In this document: positions 54,342 to 63,777 of the stretch, piece after piece
How positions within the stretch are numbered: the first letter of the stretch is position 1
How the letters are laid out: the number at the start of each line of letters is the position of its first letter
Assembly: GCF_017114995.1 (NCBI RefSeq)
Contig: NZ_JABXKL010000017.1
Coordinates: 1-64,000 of the forward strand
Source: Nostoc sp. NMS9
GTDB lineage: Bacteria > Cyanobacteriota > Cyanobacteriia > Cyanobacteriales > Nostocaceae
Direction: 5' to 3'
DNA: 64,000 nt
Notes under the pieces: generated by a model
The model's input: only the letters and a program-made list of their open reading frames with translations
Told to the model about the DNA's origin: nothing
Database searches by the model: none
Position numbers and translations under genes: made by a program

Positions 54342-54933
54342 GTATGTAAAGACGTATATCAGCACTTGTGTCTCCAAACAAATTCTTCCAAGAAGTTAAG
54401 ATAGTCGAAGCGATAGTGCGGCTTGTTACTTCTCTTTCACGAGTAGACGCTACGAAGTCAAACTGGGGATAATGGCTTTTGGTTCCTGTTTGGGTAACAC
54501 TCAGGCTGATCGGCAGGTATTTCAAATTGATGATAATTTTACACACTACTGTCAGACTAAACTTTTAGCCTGTAGCGAACAGAATGGTACTTTAGCAGTA
54601 TCTGCGGGAATTATATAACTATAACTATCAGGAAAAATACTTTTCCCAACTTTCTGCATATAAGTAGATGGATGAGGAAATTTATAACTATGTCTGTAGC
54701 GAACGCAGCATTCGCAAAGCGTGTCTCATTGGGACTCAGCGAAGTGTTCGCGTAGCGTCTCGTAGAGAAGCAATCACAGGGGTTTCAAGCTTTTTATATC
54801 TCGTTGGATAGTTAGATTTATTTGTGCTTACCTAGCTTAAACACCAAGTTGATTCTGAACAAAGTGAAATACTTGTTTCATAGTTATGCTCAATCCCAAT
54901 TCCCATAAATACAAAATTTCCCATACGTGATCT
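54342..54933. other. Gap with interspersed palindromic repeat
   Basis: 54694-54775 holds a repeat with TAGCGAACGCAGCATTCGC and GCGTAGCGTCTCGTAGAG, related to that at 40148-40210. The rest has no convincing frame. The probable promoter of the glycosyltransferase lies after 54790. Confidence 0.4.
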
Positions 54934-56052
54934 ATGAAAATATTAATTCAACACCGTCATTACGACAATGAAATTAGTGGAGTTTTAACTTATATTTATT
55001 CTATTATTCCTGAGTTGGAAGCTAGATTAATTGAAGTTAAAACTATTTCGACCAGACAAGATAATATCGTCAAATGGTTTCGTTATATTGTTTGGGCAGA
55101 TATAGTACACATGAATTCCAATGACTTATTGTTTACTTTGTTATGTAAAGTCTTGCGAAAAAAAATAATTATTAAATACCATTATTCTCTTTATCAATCT
55201 ACTCATACTAGTTATGAGCAGATGAAATTGACGCAACGTTTAAAAGCTGAATTTAAACACACATTGCCGAAAGCTAATTATCCATTAAAGTGGAAATTAC
55301 ACACTTTTATCAAATGGGCACGCCTAACCACCCGGCTTTCTACTGCCTTCTTAGCCGATTATCATACAGCTTGTAGTAACTTTTTAGGAGAATCTTCTGC
55401 TTTTCCTTGGCCAGTTGATACTTTATATAATCCGATTGAAATCAAGTCGGAAAACCAGCTTAAAACTTTAGAAAATTTATCTCAGCCATATAATTTTATT
55501 TTTGTCGGTAGATTAGCTACAGACAAAGGCGTAGATATTTTATTAAAAGCAGCGCGGATTTTACAAGATGAAAATAAAAAATTTAAAATTACTATTATTG
55601 GCGATGGCAAACAATCTCAGGAATTAAAACAGCTAACGTTTGATTTAGGAATTGCCGACAAAGTTAATTTTTTAGGTAAGGTTACTCAAAAAGAAGTACT
55701 TCTAAAAGTTCAAGATGCTTTGGCTTTAATTGCTCCATCTCGTTGGCAAGATCCAGCACCTTACGTAGTGCAAGAAGCCTCTAGCGTTCAAACCTGCTCG
55801 ATTGTCTCAAAAATGGGAGGATTGTCAGAAGTAGGAGGGCCGCACAGCCTATTTTTTGAAAATGAAGATGCAGAAGAATTAGCCAAATGTATGCGATATT
55901 GCTTAGATAATCCAGATGAAGCAATTAACCGAGGTTTTCAGTCCAGCCAATACGTTGCAGAAAAGTTTTCAGCTGCGCGTGCTGTTGCTCGACTGCTGGA
56001 AATTTGTAGTCAAGTTACTCCTAAAGCATTGGTAACAAAATCTGATACATAA
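54934..56052 (+). CDS. Glycosyltransferase family 4 protein
   Basis: A 372-residue GT-B fold retaining glycosyltransferase. The donor-binding half has FIFVGRLATDKGVDILLKAA, TIIGDGKQSQELKQL, and the E-x7-E-like APYVVQEASSVQTC region. The N-terminal half starts MKILIQHRHYDNEISGVLTY. Sugar donor and acceptor cannot be read. It could act in exopolysaccharide, lipopolysaccharide or heterocyst envelope synthesis. The codon usage is AT-rich compared with neighbours. It is single and not in a visible sugar cluster. Confidence 0.87.
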   Translation: MKILIQHRHYDNEISGVLTYIYSIIPELEARLIEVKTISTRQDNIVKWFRYIVWADIVHMNSNDLLFTLLCKVLRKKIIIKYHYSLYQSTHTSYEQMKLTQRLKAEFKHTLPKANYPLKWKLHTFIKWARLTTRLSTAFLADYHTACSNFLGESSAFPWPVDTLYNPIEIKSENQLKTLENLSQPYNFIFVGRLATDKGVDILLKAARILQDENKKFKITIIGDGKQSQELKQLTFDLGIADKVNFLGKVTQKEVLLKVQDALALIAPSRWQDPAPYVVQEASSVQTCSIVSKMGGLSEVGGPHSLFFENEDAEELAKCMRYCLDNPDEAINRGFQSSQYVAEKFSAARAVARLLEICSQVTPKALVTKSDT

Positions 56053-56298
56053 TTCTTGTTATAGGGCAGCAATACCAATTCTGTATGAAGATGCGCTAAA
56101 CCATATTTAAGTACAAGAAAGAAAAACGAACCGCATTCGCGTTAGCGTCTCCCCTTGGGAGAAGGACGCAAAGGACACAAAGAAAGAAAGAAGAAGTTAA
56201 GAGGGTTTGGCGCAGCCTCACAAAGAAATGGTACAACCCTATAACGGAGTTATTGGAAGCTCTACCAGCTAGAACCCCTGCTTTTAGCTTTAATCTAA

Positions 56299-56415
56299 TA
56301 TAGGACTTACGCACACTCTACGATTCTTCTCTACAAGACGCGTTGGCGGAAGCATATTGCAGATTAGGCAGTTCGATAAATTAAGCTTTTTGGGGATTTT
56401 TGCGTAAGTCCTATA
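56299..56415. mobile_element. MITE-like element (117 bp) with GGACTTACGCA ends
   Basis: TATAGGACTTACGCA (56299-56313) and TGCGTAAGTCCTATA (56401-56415) are perfect 15-bp inverted repeats. The interior has no gene. The TATA at each outer end is palindromic and may be a target duplication. It sits downstream of DUF3143, between convergent genes. Confidence 0.6.
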
Positions 56416-56431
56416 ATACATTAGCACTTCC

Positions 56432-56704
56432 TTATGGCCCAGAAAACACAGCTTGTTCTACATCATCCCGACTAAGAGAATACTTGAATGAGCGTTGGAT
56501 ATCTTGTCCATTTTCCCCAGATTGAACATATCGCACTACAATTTGCTCAACATCGAGCCATAATTCAGCTTGCCAATTAGGTCGCTGTACACGCCAGCAA
56601 TGCCTTTGTGTTTCGTCTTGTTGACAGCCTTGGTCTTTTAGCCACTGCTCAATTTGTGGCAGGGGATGATTATATAGGGGAGTATCAGAGGGAAGAAGAG
56701 GCAT
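56432..56704 (-). CDS. DUF3143 domain protein
   Basis: A 90-residue protein with the DUF3143 pattern: PLYNHPLPQIEQWLKDQGC, WRVQRPNWQAELWLDVEQIV and IQRSFKYSLSRDDVEQAVFS. In cyanobacteria it is regularly next to a small J-domain protein, as here (31 bases apart), so the two may act together. Function unknown. Confidence 0.85.
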   Translation of the reverse strand: MPLLPSDTPLYNHPLPQIEQWLKDQGCQQDETQRHCWRVQRPNWQAELWLDVEQIVVRYVQSGENGQDIQRSFKYSLSRDDVEQAVFSGP

Positions 56705-56735
56705 AGGAATTTTAGATTTTGGATTAGAGAATTGT

Positions 56736-57302
56736 TTAATTCTTAATTATCGGATGGGTAATTAGTTGCGACAGATAGGTAATCTGCTGTTGTATAGATG
56801 TAATTGGTTGCAGCTTATGGGTTTGGAAAGCAGCCTCGCCACGAGTTAAGCCAATGGCAACTGCTAATAACAGACAACCTACAAATGTTAGCACCAGCAT
56901 AAATAAAGCAAAGATTTCGCCAGATGATAAGGGGCGATCGCTCGCATCGAGGTAAGCTGATTTTGACCAGTTATACGAACGCGAGACGGGATGATTCAAA
57001 TCAGGGGGTGGTTGAATTACTCCAAAGCGGGAATAGCCAATTTTTAAATCGTAGCTTAACCGCCGTTCTGGATGGCTAAGGGTGGCGTAGGCTTCGTTGA
57101 TTTGCTGAAATTTGGGAGTGGCGATCGCAGTCGGCAAGTCTGTAGTATCAGGATGATAGAGTTTGCTCAGTTGCCGATAAGCGCGACGAATGTCAATTAC
57201 CGATGCCCAGGGATGCAGTCCTAGCAGGGAGTAATAAGTTGGTTCGCTGCTTTGTGGCATTGCCCCGTTTTGATTCACATCTGTTTGAGTCACTTTGCTC
57301 AA
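56736..57302 (-). CDS. Membrane-anchored J-domain protein
   Basis: A 188-residue co-chaperone. The J-domain occupies about 22-85 with the key HPD at 50-52 (SKLYHPDTTD), which stimulates an Hsp70 ATPase. A single membrane helix lies at about 128-150 (FALFMLVLTFVGCLLLAVAI). It may recruit DnaK to the membrane; dnaK lies 1.7 kb upstream on the same strand. Not the classical DnaJ, since it has no substrate-binding domains. Confidence 0.88.
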   Translation of the reverse strand: MSKVTQTDVNQNGAMPQSSEPTYYSLLGLHPWASVIDIRRAYRQLSKLYHPDTTDLPTAIATPKFQQINEAYATLSHPERRLSYDLKIGYSRFGVIQPPPDLNHPVSRSYNWSKSAYLDASDRPLSSGEIFALFMLVLTFVGCLLLAVAIGLTRGEAAFQTHKLQPITSIQQQITYLSQLITHPIIKN

Positions 57303-57399
57303 AGATATTTTTTATATTTTAAATCCTTTATGAATTGGAGAAGACACAGCAGGTCTAACATCTGATAAGATATCTTAATAAAGCATTTAATTAGATGCG

Positions 57400-57549
57400 A
57401 TGCAGATCAAAATTAATCTCGAAAATATTCAAACTCTTACCGACTTTAAGCGCAATGCCAAAGATTACAAAGCTTCCTTGTGCGGGTTAGACAAAACAAT
57501 GGTTTCAGTCTGCCTAAGCTTTACCCCTACCAGCCGCATCTGTAGCTAG
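57400..57549 (+). pseudogene. Phd/YefM-type antitoxin remnant
   Basis: ATG at 57400 opens a 49-codon frame: MQIKINLENIQTLTDFKRNA followed by KDY. The segment IQTLTDFKRNAKDY matches the start of Phd/YefM antitoxins, but the rest does not resemble the family, so a deletion or frameshift has removed the C-terminal half. No toxin gene follows. It lies in opposite orientation within the chaperone cluster. Confidence 0.5.
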
Positions 57550-57561
57550 TACAATATTTAT

Positions 57562-57774
57562 TTATTTTACAAGGCTTTTAAGATACTCTTGCTTGGTTGC
57601 AAAATAGTTAGTGACTTCTGTGGGAGTAAGTATTATAACCTTTGTGCTGGGTCGAATGGGCTGTAATAAAGTGTTTTGACTACAATGAGAAATACTTGCC
57701 TTTCTATACACGCATTCAGCACTTATACCAGATACACGAAAGTAATCGCCTATTTGTAGCTCGTGGAAAGTCAT
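57562..57774 (-). CDS. Small protein of unknown function (70 aa)
   Basis: The product starts MTFHELQIGDYFRVSGISAE and ends TKQEYLKSLVK. AGGAGACGATTTAC stands just upstream of the ATG at 57774, a good ribosome site. It looks soluble, with a beta-rich first half (QIGDYFRVSG, KVIILT). It is 55 bases after dnaJ and could be co-transcribed with it. I do not recognise a family. Confidence 0.55.
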   Translation of the reverse strand: MTFHELQIGDYFRVSGISAECVYRKASISHCSQNTLLQPIRPSTKVIILTPTEVTNYFATKQEYLKSLVK

Positions 57775-57828
57775 GTAAATCGTCTCCTAACAATCGCTCT
57801 TTTTTGACATCCTATGAAAAGCTAGTTT

Positions 57829-58824
57829 CTAACGTATTAAATCAGCACGGGGTTTAAAGGTTTCAATTTGCCGTAACTTTTCGTAAAGTTCCCGTTCTTC
57901 TTGACTAATATTTTTCGGTGTAACTATTTGAATTTCTACTAATTGATCGCCACGTTTACCCTCATCACTGGGATAGCCCTTATTCCCTAGTCGAAATTTT
58001 TGACCAGACCTAACTCCGGGAGGGGTGGTCATTTTCACCGGTCCATCAAGAGTAGGTGCTTCTACCTGTCCTCCTAAAACTGCCTCGCTGGGAGTAACAG
58101 GTACTTGGCAGATGATATTTAAACCTTCTAGCTTAAATAATGGATGAGGTTCAACGGTAATTTTTAAGTATAGATCGCCACCACCAACGCCTTGGTTCCG
58201 CAAACGGATGGTTTGACCTGTTACCATCCCTGGTGGCATATTAACTTCTAGCGATCGCCCATCTTCCAAACGAATGCGTTCATTACCACCTTGATAAGCT
58301 TTTTCTAGTGGAAGGGTTAATCTGGCTTCTATATCTCGACGGGTTGTGCGAGGTGGAGTGTTAACTGTGTAGGCAACTTTTGTTCTGGGAGAACGAAACG
58401 GATCGCTATTATTGCCATTATTGGAGTTATTTGCCGCACTCTTATTTTTAACGCCAATAACTTGATTAATAAAGCTTTCAAAATCGGAGAATTGGCTGGG
58501 ATCTACGTCCTGATTCCCGTTGCGATCGCTAGCACTACTCTGCCAAGTTTTAGCCTTTGGCGTTTGTTTGTTGCCTGCAAAGCCTTTTTGCTTCCAGTAG
58601 CGGCTAAACTGGTCGTACTGCGATCGCTTGGCTGGATCGGAAAGAACTTCATAAGCCTCGCCAATATCCTTAAATTTTTCCTCAGATTCTTTGTTACCCG
58701 GATTAAGATCGGGGTGATATTGCCTTGCTAACCGCCGATAAACCTTTTTAATTTCCTCACCAGAGGCGTCTTTAGATACTCCTAAAATCTCGTAGTAATC
58801 GCGAAAGTTCGGCAAATTTTGCAT
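57829..58824 (-). CDS. dnaJ: DnaJ/CbpA-type co-chaperone (class B)
   Basis: A 331-residue Hsp40. The J-domain is 8-73 with HPD at 37-39 ([11 protein letters not shown]). A Gly/Asn/Ser-rich linker follows (to about 150), then two C-terminal beta-domains ([40 protein letters not shown]). No CxxCxGxG zinc repeats are present, which makes it class B/CbpA-like. It lies 150 bases after dnaK on the same strand and very likely forms a pair with it. Confidence 0.93.
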   Translation of the reverse strand: MQNLPNFRDYYEILGVSKDASGEEIKKVYRRLARQYHPDLNPGNKESEEKFKDIGEAYEVLSDPAKRSQYDQFSRYWKQKGFAGNKQTPKAKTWQSSASDRNGNQDVDPSQFSDFESFINQVIGVKNKSAANNSNNGNNSDPFRSPRTKVAYTVNTPPRTTRRDIEARLTLPLEKAYQGGNERIRLEDGRSLEVNMPPGMVTGQTIRLRNQGVGGGDLYLKITVEPHPLFKLEGLNIICQVPVTPSEAVLGGQVEAPTLDGPVKMTTPPGVRSGQKFRLGNKGYPSDEGKRGDQLVEIQIVTPKNISQEERELYEKLRQIETFKPRADLIR

Positions 58825-58879
58825 AGTTCAGTTATTTAAATTTTAGATTTTAGATTAATTAGCAGCGAGGAGTTATGAG

Positions 58880-58912
58880 TAGAGACGCGATTAATCGCGT
58901 CTGTACAGGAGT
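58880..58912. repeat. AGACGCGATTAATCGCGTCT palindrome
   Basis: A perfect 20-base palindrome within the dnaK-dnaJ spacer, flanked by heptamer-like GGAGTTATGAG repeats. It is the core of the mini-element family seen at 40668-40759; the long ends are missing here. Confidence 0.7.
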
Positions 58913-58974
58913 TATGAGTTGAAAGATTTTATTTTTAACTCCTCACTTCTGACTCCTAACTTTTTTTAAAAGTA

Positions 58975-61053
58975 CTACAACCAATCATTGTCTTCTTCAT
59001 CATCCCAGTTATCTTGGTAGCTGGGACGGGATTTGCGTGGCGGACGGCTTTCGTATGAGGAAGAACGACTGTCTCGACTATAGTCTCTGCCATAGTCTTT
59101 ACCGTAATCTCTGCCATAGTCCTTACCATAGGAGTCGCGTTCTCGATATGTATCTCGTGGAAATTCGCGTTCTTTATCTTTATCACCAGTAAAGATGTCA
59201 CGGATTGTACCAAACAAGTCGTCATCTTCATCTTCAGCATAAGTCTGGCGGACTTCCCGGTTTAGCTCATAGAGAGCATCTTGCAAATCGGCATAGGCTT
59301 GGTCAATACCGCGATCGCTATTTTCCTTAAGACTCTCTTTTAAATCTCGGCAAATATTATCAATTCTTTGGCGGCGGTTGCGGGCAAACTGCATACCAAA
59401 TTCTAAAGCTACTTCTCTGAGTTGTCGTTCTGCTTGGAAAATCAACGCCTCAGAACGAGTCCGCTTTTCTACCCGTTCTTTTCGTTCCCGGTCTACATCG
59501 GCGTATTTCTGAGCGTCTTGAATCATCCGATTCACTTCCGACTCGTTCAAGGTGGAAGCGCCCTGAATGGTGATACTCTGCTCTCGCCCAGTGGTTCTAT
59601 CTAAGGCTGTTACCTGTAAAATACCATTAGCATCGATATCAAATGACACCTGAACTTGAGGAATTCCTCGTGGCGCTGGCGGGATGCCATACAGCTTGAA
59701 ACGTCCTAAAGATTTGTTGTTTGCTGCCATTTCCCGTTCCCCCTGGACTACGTGAATTTCCACAGTATTTTGGTTATTTTCAGACGTGGAAAAAATGTCA
59801 GAACGGCGTACTGGAATGGTGGTGTTGCGGGGAATGAGTTTTTTCATGACGCCGCCGATGGTTTCCAATCCCATAGAAAGGGGTGTAACATCCAATAGCA
59901 GCACATCTTTGAGTTCGCCTGCCAGAATACCTGCTTGAATTGCTGCACCCACTCCCACTACTTCATCGGGGTTGACGTTTTCGTTGGGTTCTGTGCCAAT
60001 CAAGTCCCGCACTAGCTGCTTCACCATTGGCATCCGTGTAGAACCGCCAACTAACACAACTTCTTCAATGTCTCTAGGTGAAAGTCCGGCATCTTTGAGG
60101 GCCCGTTTTACTGGTGTCCGCAATCGCCCCACTAAATCACCACACAAACCTTCAAACTGGGAACGAGTTAGACGAGTTTCCAGATGTTTGGGGCCATCTT
60201 CCGTGGCGGTGATGAAGGGTAAGTTAATATCGGTGACGCTGACAGCAGAAAGCTCAATTTTGGCTTTTTCCGCCGCTTCCATGAGACGTTGCAAAGCTTG
60301 GCGATCGCGTCTTAAGTCTACCTCTTCTGTTTCCAGAAATTGCTCTGCTAACCAATCTACTATTATTTTGTCAAAGTCGTTCCCACCAAGTTGCGTATCT
60401 CCACTGGTAGCCTTGACTTCAAATATTCCATCGCCAACTTCTAAAATCGACACGTCAAATGTGCCACCACCCAAGTCAAAGACTAAGATAGTTTCCGTGT
60501 CACCCCGATCTAATCCATAAGCCAAAGATGCAGCAGTCGGTTCATTGAGAATCCGCAGCACCTCTAAACCGGCAATTCTGCCAGCATCGCGGGTTGCCTG
60601 CCGTTGAGAATCGTTAAAATATGCGGGTACTGTAATCACTGCCCCTGTCACCGGTTCACCCAGATAGCGACTAGCATCGTCTGCCAATTTCTTCAGCACC
60701 ATTGCCGAAATTTCTTCTGGGGCAAAATCTTTATTCAGACGAGGACAGGCAATTTTAATATTACCTACTTCGTCTTTGCGGATGGTGTAGGGTACACGTT
60801 TAGAATCTGCATTAAGTTCACCATACTTCCGCCCAATGAAGCGTTTAACTGCAAAAAAGGTATTTTGGGGATTGAGGACGGTTTGTCGCCGTGCCATTTG
60901 CCCAACTACCCTTTCACCTTCTTTGCTGAAACCAACTACGGAGGGGGTTGTTCGCATTCCTTCTGCATTGGCAATCACCACCGGCTTGCCACCCTCCATA
61001 ACGGCGACTACTGAGTTGGTTGTACCCAAGTCGATGCCGACTACCTTGCCCAT
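58975..61053 (-). CDS. dnaK: Hsp70 chaperone DnaK
   Basis: ATP-dependent protein-folding chaperone. The ATPase signatures are [13 protein letters not shown] (N-terminus), [14 protein letters not shown] and [16 protein letters not shown], and the peptide-binding domain begins at about 390. At 692 residues it exceeds E. coli DnaK. The last 55 residues are a charged repetitive tail (YGKDYGRD units, then Ser/Arg-rich, ending DNDWL). That length and tail suit the cyanobacterial DnaK1 type rather than DnaK2 or DnaK3, but this is from memory. ATG at 61053. Confidence 0.96.
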   Translation of the reverse strand: MGKVVGIDLGTTNSVVAVMEGGKPVVIANAEGMRTTPSVVGFSKEGERVVGQMARRQTVLNPQNTFFAVKRFIGRKYGELNADSKRVPYTIRKDEVGNIKIACPRLNKDFAPEEISAMVLKKLADDASRYLGEPVTGAVITVPAYFNDSQRQATRDAGRIAGLEVLRILNEPTAASLAYGLDRGDTETILVFDLGGGTFDVSILEVGDGIFEVKATSGDTQLGGNDFDKIIVDWLAEQFLETEEVDLRRDRQALQRLMEAAEKAKIELSAVSVTDINLPFITATEDGPKHLETRLTRSQFEGLCGDLVGRLRTPVKRALKDAGLSPRDIEEVVLVGGSTRMPMVKQLVRDLIGTEPNENVNPDEVVGVGAAIQAGILAGELKDVLLLDVTPLSMGLETIGGVMKKLIPRNTTIPVRRSDIFSTSENNQNTVEIHVVQGEREMAANNKSLGRFKLYGIPPAPRGIPQVQVSFDIDANGILQVTALDRTTGREQSITIQGASTLNESEVNRMIQDAQKYADVDRERKERVEKRTRSEALIFQAERQLREVALEFGMQFARNRRQRIDNICRDLKESLKENSDRGIDQAYADLQDALYELNREVRQTYAEDEDDDLFGTIRDIFTGDKDKEREFPRDTYRERDSYGKDYGRDYGKDYGRDYSRDSRSSSYESRPPRKSRPSYQDNWDDEEDNDWL

Positions 61054-61367
61054 GCGTTACTCTTCTCCTAAAGTGTCTTATATATTTATTATGATTGGGC
61101 GGAACTACCTCTAGCTTTGTGCTACTGAAAACACCTCAATGGTATAATATTCATCATTAAGGCAGTAAACTAAGAAGTGCAGCTAGAGGAGATAGTTGCA
61201 AGACTAGGATAGCATTGACGATGATTGGTATGTCCAAGCAGCCTCAATTCTTGTTATCCGCCTACTTCTATGCACTGTATCTGCAAGTTGGTCAATGCAC
61301 CTTAATAATACTTGCTCTGCTTCTTTAGAGTCCCTGAAAACTCTAATATTGCCACTATTTTAAAGAT

Positions 61368-62216
61368 TTGAATTTAACAGAACGATTACAAACTTCCCTG
61401 AGTGAGATAGCGCGAGAACGCGATCCTTACATGGCAACGGCTGGACATTTTTTTGTCCAAGAATATATCCGCCAGCAATTTTGCCAATGGGGGAGTGTGG
61501 AAATCCACACCTTTGAAGTCAGAGGTAAAACTTGTAATAACTTGATATTAAATTTACCATCCCACGCGAGAGGGCAAAAAAAGGATTTGCCACCTATTTT
61601 AATTGGCGCTCATTATGATGGGGTTCCAGGAACAGTTGCGGCTGATGATAATGCTACAGGTGTGGCGGTATTACTGGAATTGGCGAGAAAGTTCGCTGCC
61701 GAACCTGTCAGATATCCCTTAAGACTGGTTGCTTTCGATATGGAAGAATACGGCTTATTGGGTAGTGCTGATTATGCAGCGCTGTTGCATCAACAAAAGC
61801 AACAGCTACGCTTAATGATCTCCTTAGAAATGCTGGGCTATAAGGATTCTACACCTGGTTCCCAAAGTTACCCCCCTCCTCTGGAACGCTTCTACCCAGA
61901 TACAGGTGATTTTATTGCTTTAATTGGCAACTTGCGGACATTGCCTGACTTAATTGGGATGAGCCGTAATATTCGCAAAGCTGGCGTATCTAGTCAATGG
62001 CTACCCGTCCCAAATCGAGGTTTAATAGTTCCCCAAACCAGACTTAGCGATCATGCACCATTCTGGGATTTGGGTTATCCGGCAATGATGGTGACAGATA
62101 CGGCATTCTTGCGAAATCCACATTATCACAAAGCTAGTGATGCGATCGCTACTTTGGATTTAGATTTTCTTACTCGTGTATGTGAAGGTTTAGAGATGGC
62201 GATTCGGCGGTTGTGA
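61368..62216 (+). CDS. M28-family zinc peptidase
   Basis: A 282-residue aminopeptidase-like enzyme. The metal-ligand motifs are GAHYDG (His 82, with Asp 84 next to it), ADDNATG (Asp 93), and DMEEYGL (Glu 126/127). The last His lies near the C-terminus in NPHYHKASD, and SDHAPFWDLG is near it. No signal peptide is seen, so it is probably cytoplasmic. The start is TTG at 61368 (TTGAATTTAACAG), with no clear ribosome site. The 3' part is duplicated in degenerate form just downstream. Confidence 0.87.
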   Translation: MNLTERLQTSLSEIARERDPYMATAGHFFVQEYIRQQFCQWGSVEIHTFEVRGKTCNNLILNLPSHARGQKKDLPPILIGAHYDGVPGTVAADDNATGVAVLLELARKFAAEPVRYPLRLVAFDMEEYGLLGSADYAALLHQQKQQLRLMISLEMLGYKDSTPGSQSYPPPLERFYPDTGDFIALIGNLRTLPDLIGMSRNIRKAGVSSQWLPVPNRGLIVPQTRLSDHAPFWDLGYPAMMVTDTAFLRNPHYHKASDAIATLDLDFLTRVCEGLEMAIRRL

Positions 62217-62244
62217 AAAGATATTAGGAGAGGTTCATAGTTAG

Positions 62245-62360
62245 CCAAACTAGACTTAGCGATCGCACCTATTTTTTAAATGTGGTTTATCTGCCATCAT
62301 GGTTACAGATACAGCATTTTTGCGGAATCTATATTATGCACAAAGCGAGTGGATCGCCAC
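62245..62360 (+). pseudogene. Decayed duplicate of the M28 gene 3' end
   Basis: TAGACTTAGCGATCGCACC, then CATGGTTACAGATACAGC, then TTTTTGCGGAATCTATATTA follow the order of 62035-62150 with many changes, small indels and broken frames. It is in the same orientation, 29 bases after the intact gene. It is not translatable. Either it is a tandem duplicate remnant or the relic of a recombination. Confidence 0.75.
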
Positions 62361-62392
62361 GAAGATTCTATCTTAATTATTCTCAGCTTTTT

Positions 62393-63307
62393 TCAATTGG
62401 TTATACTATCTTGTTGATGCGATCGCGCATTGGGAGTCAAAGTAATTAAATCGTCAATATTACGTTTCATTGTTTCACAAATTGCGTCTAATGGTAAATC
62501 ATTAGCGTCATAACCAAAGGGGTTTTCTATCTCTAAGCCGATGGCTTCAATACCAAACAAAGTGAACCCAACCAAAGCAGAAACTAAACCTGTCCACCAA
62601 CCGAGACTGTCTACTATTTGAAATGGTAGCAAAAAGCAATATAGTATCAGTAATTGCTTCAAATGAATAGCATAAGCAAGCGGCATAGGCGTTTTTAAAA
62701 TACGTTCGCAAGCACCTAAATTATCCACAAGACTATTCAATAATTCTTGCATTGATGTTAGCTGGTAGCTATTAAGACAATTACGATCATATTGTTGCTG
62801 TAAATAATCTCCTATCCAAAATGCAACCTCTATAGGAGGATTATTCATAATCTTCAGTTTTATGTACTTAGTAGATGGCATTAAGTCTTCTAACTCGCTA
62901 TTGACACCTTCTCCTCGCAAATGTAATTTAGTTGTTACAGCAAACGCTGCCAATAAGTTTAATGCCGTAATTTTATTGTTTTTATCTTCTGGTGAAATTT
63001 CATCAACTGATACCCAAATTTGCCTCGCTAAATTTCGGACGTTATTTACTATAGAACCCCAGCATTTTCTCCCTTCCCAAAATCGCTCATAAGCAGTATT
63101 TGTACGAAATACAAGCAACAAACCTAAAACAATACTAGGAATCACATTTGCTAAAATAGGATGGGATACAGGTTTTTCAAAATGGTGAAGCAGAGAAATT
63201 AAAAATCCGAAAGCTCCACACCATAAAATATGTTTGAAAATTGCTTTCATTACTGAACCTTTAAGTTGTAATGCTGTGCGGAACCATTTGATTTTTTCGG
63301 CTATCAT
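62393..63307 (-). CDS. Bestrophin-family chloride channel-like protein
   Basis: A 304-residue membrane protein of the bestrophin/YneE (UPF0187) group, pentameric anion channels. Seen are membrane segments at about 22-45 and 50-70 and the signature VFRTNTAYERFWEGRKCWGS. Further segments are near 210-260 (LLILYCFLLPFQIVDSLGW, LVGFTLFGIEAIGLEIENPF), and the acidic-proximal FGYDANDLPLD is near the end. In thylakoids related proteins tune the proton motive force, but that role is for plants; here it is inference. ATG at 63307. Confidence 0.92.
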   Translation of the reverse strand: MIAEKIKWFRTALQLKGSVMKAIFKHILWCGAFGFLISLLHHFEKPVSHPILANVIPSIVLGLLLVFRTNTAYERFWEGRKCWGSIVNNVRNLARQIWVSVDEISPEDKNNKITALNLLAAFAVTTKLHLRGEGVNSELEDLMPSTKYIKLKIMNNPPIEVAFWIGDYLQQQYDRNCLNSYQLTSMQELLNSLVDNLGACERILKTPMPLAYAIHLKQLLILYCFLLPFQIVDSLGWWTGLVSALVGFTLFGIEAIGLEIENPFGYDANDLPLDAICETMKRNIDDLITLTPNARSHQQDSITN

Positions 63308-63777
63308 GTAGTCACCCTAATAAATATGATTTATTGAATCGATATATTCAGCGTTTGTTAGCTTAAAAATAATTATTATAAAAGTAGCACAATTAGCAAA
63401 GATATACTTGAAAAACTCTTCTTGCTAAGAACATGATATCCTGACGGTTATGTATTGTATTCTAGTATCTGTTATCCAATTTCAAGCCCGATTAAATACT
63501 TATTATTAGTACTCACACAAAGAGTTTTTTGATCGTCAATTAGGTAAACATTATATAAAAGTCAAAAGCGATGCCTACATGGCAATTGTAAATAAATGTA
63601 AAGATTTTTTTGTGGCTGCATAAACTCCACATTTCATCCCGAGAAATCTATGGAAGAAAAGGTATATTTCTATCGATAATGTTCATACAGCATTAATCGG
63701 TATCATGTACCCCAGTAAATCAAAAAGTTCTAGCCTGTAAAAATCCTGCCCTGTAAATTAAACGTCTAGACATAACT
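63308..63777. other. AT-rich gap, nothing recognised
   Basis: No coding frame of note. A short inverted repeat GACATAAC/GTTATGTC at about 63770-63792 overlaps the end of the next gene and is followed by TTTTTT on the + strand, so a weak terminator is possible there. Confidence 0.4.

Noticed and set aside
54328..54546. 72-codon minus-strand frame after the MMADHC-like gene
   Set aside because: It includes the heptamer repeat at its end and has no ribosome site or conserved pattern.
56096..56314. 72-codon minus-strand frame
   Set aside because: It starts inside the MITE end and runs through a dispersed repeat.
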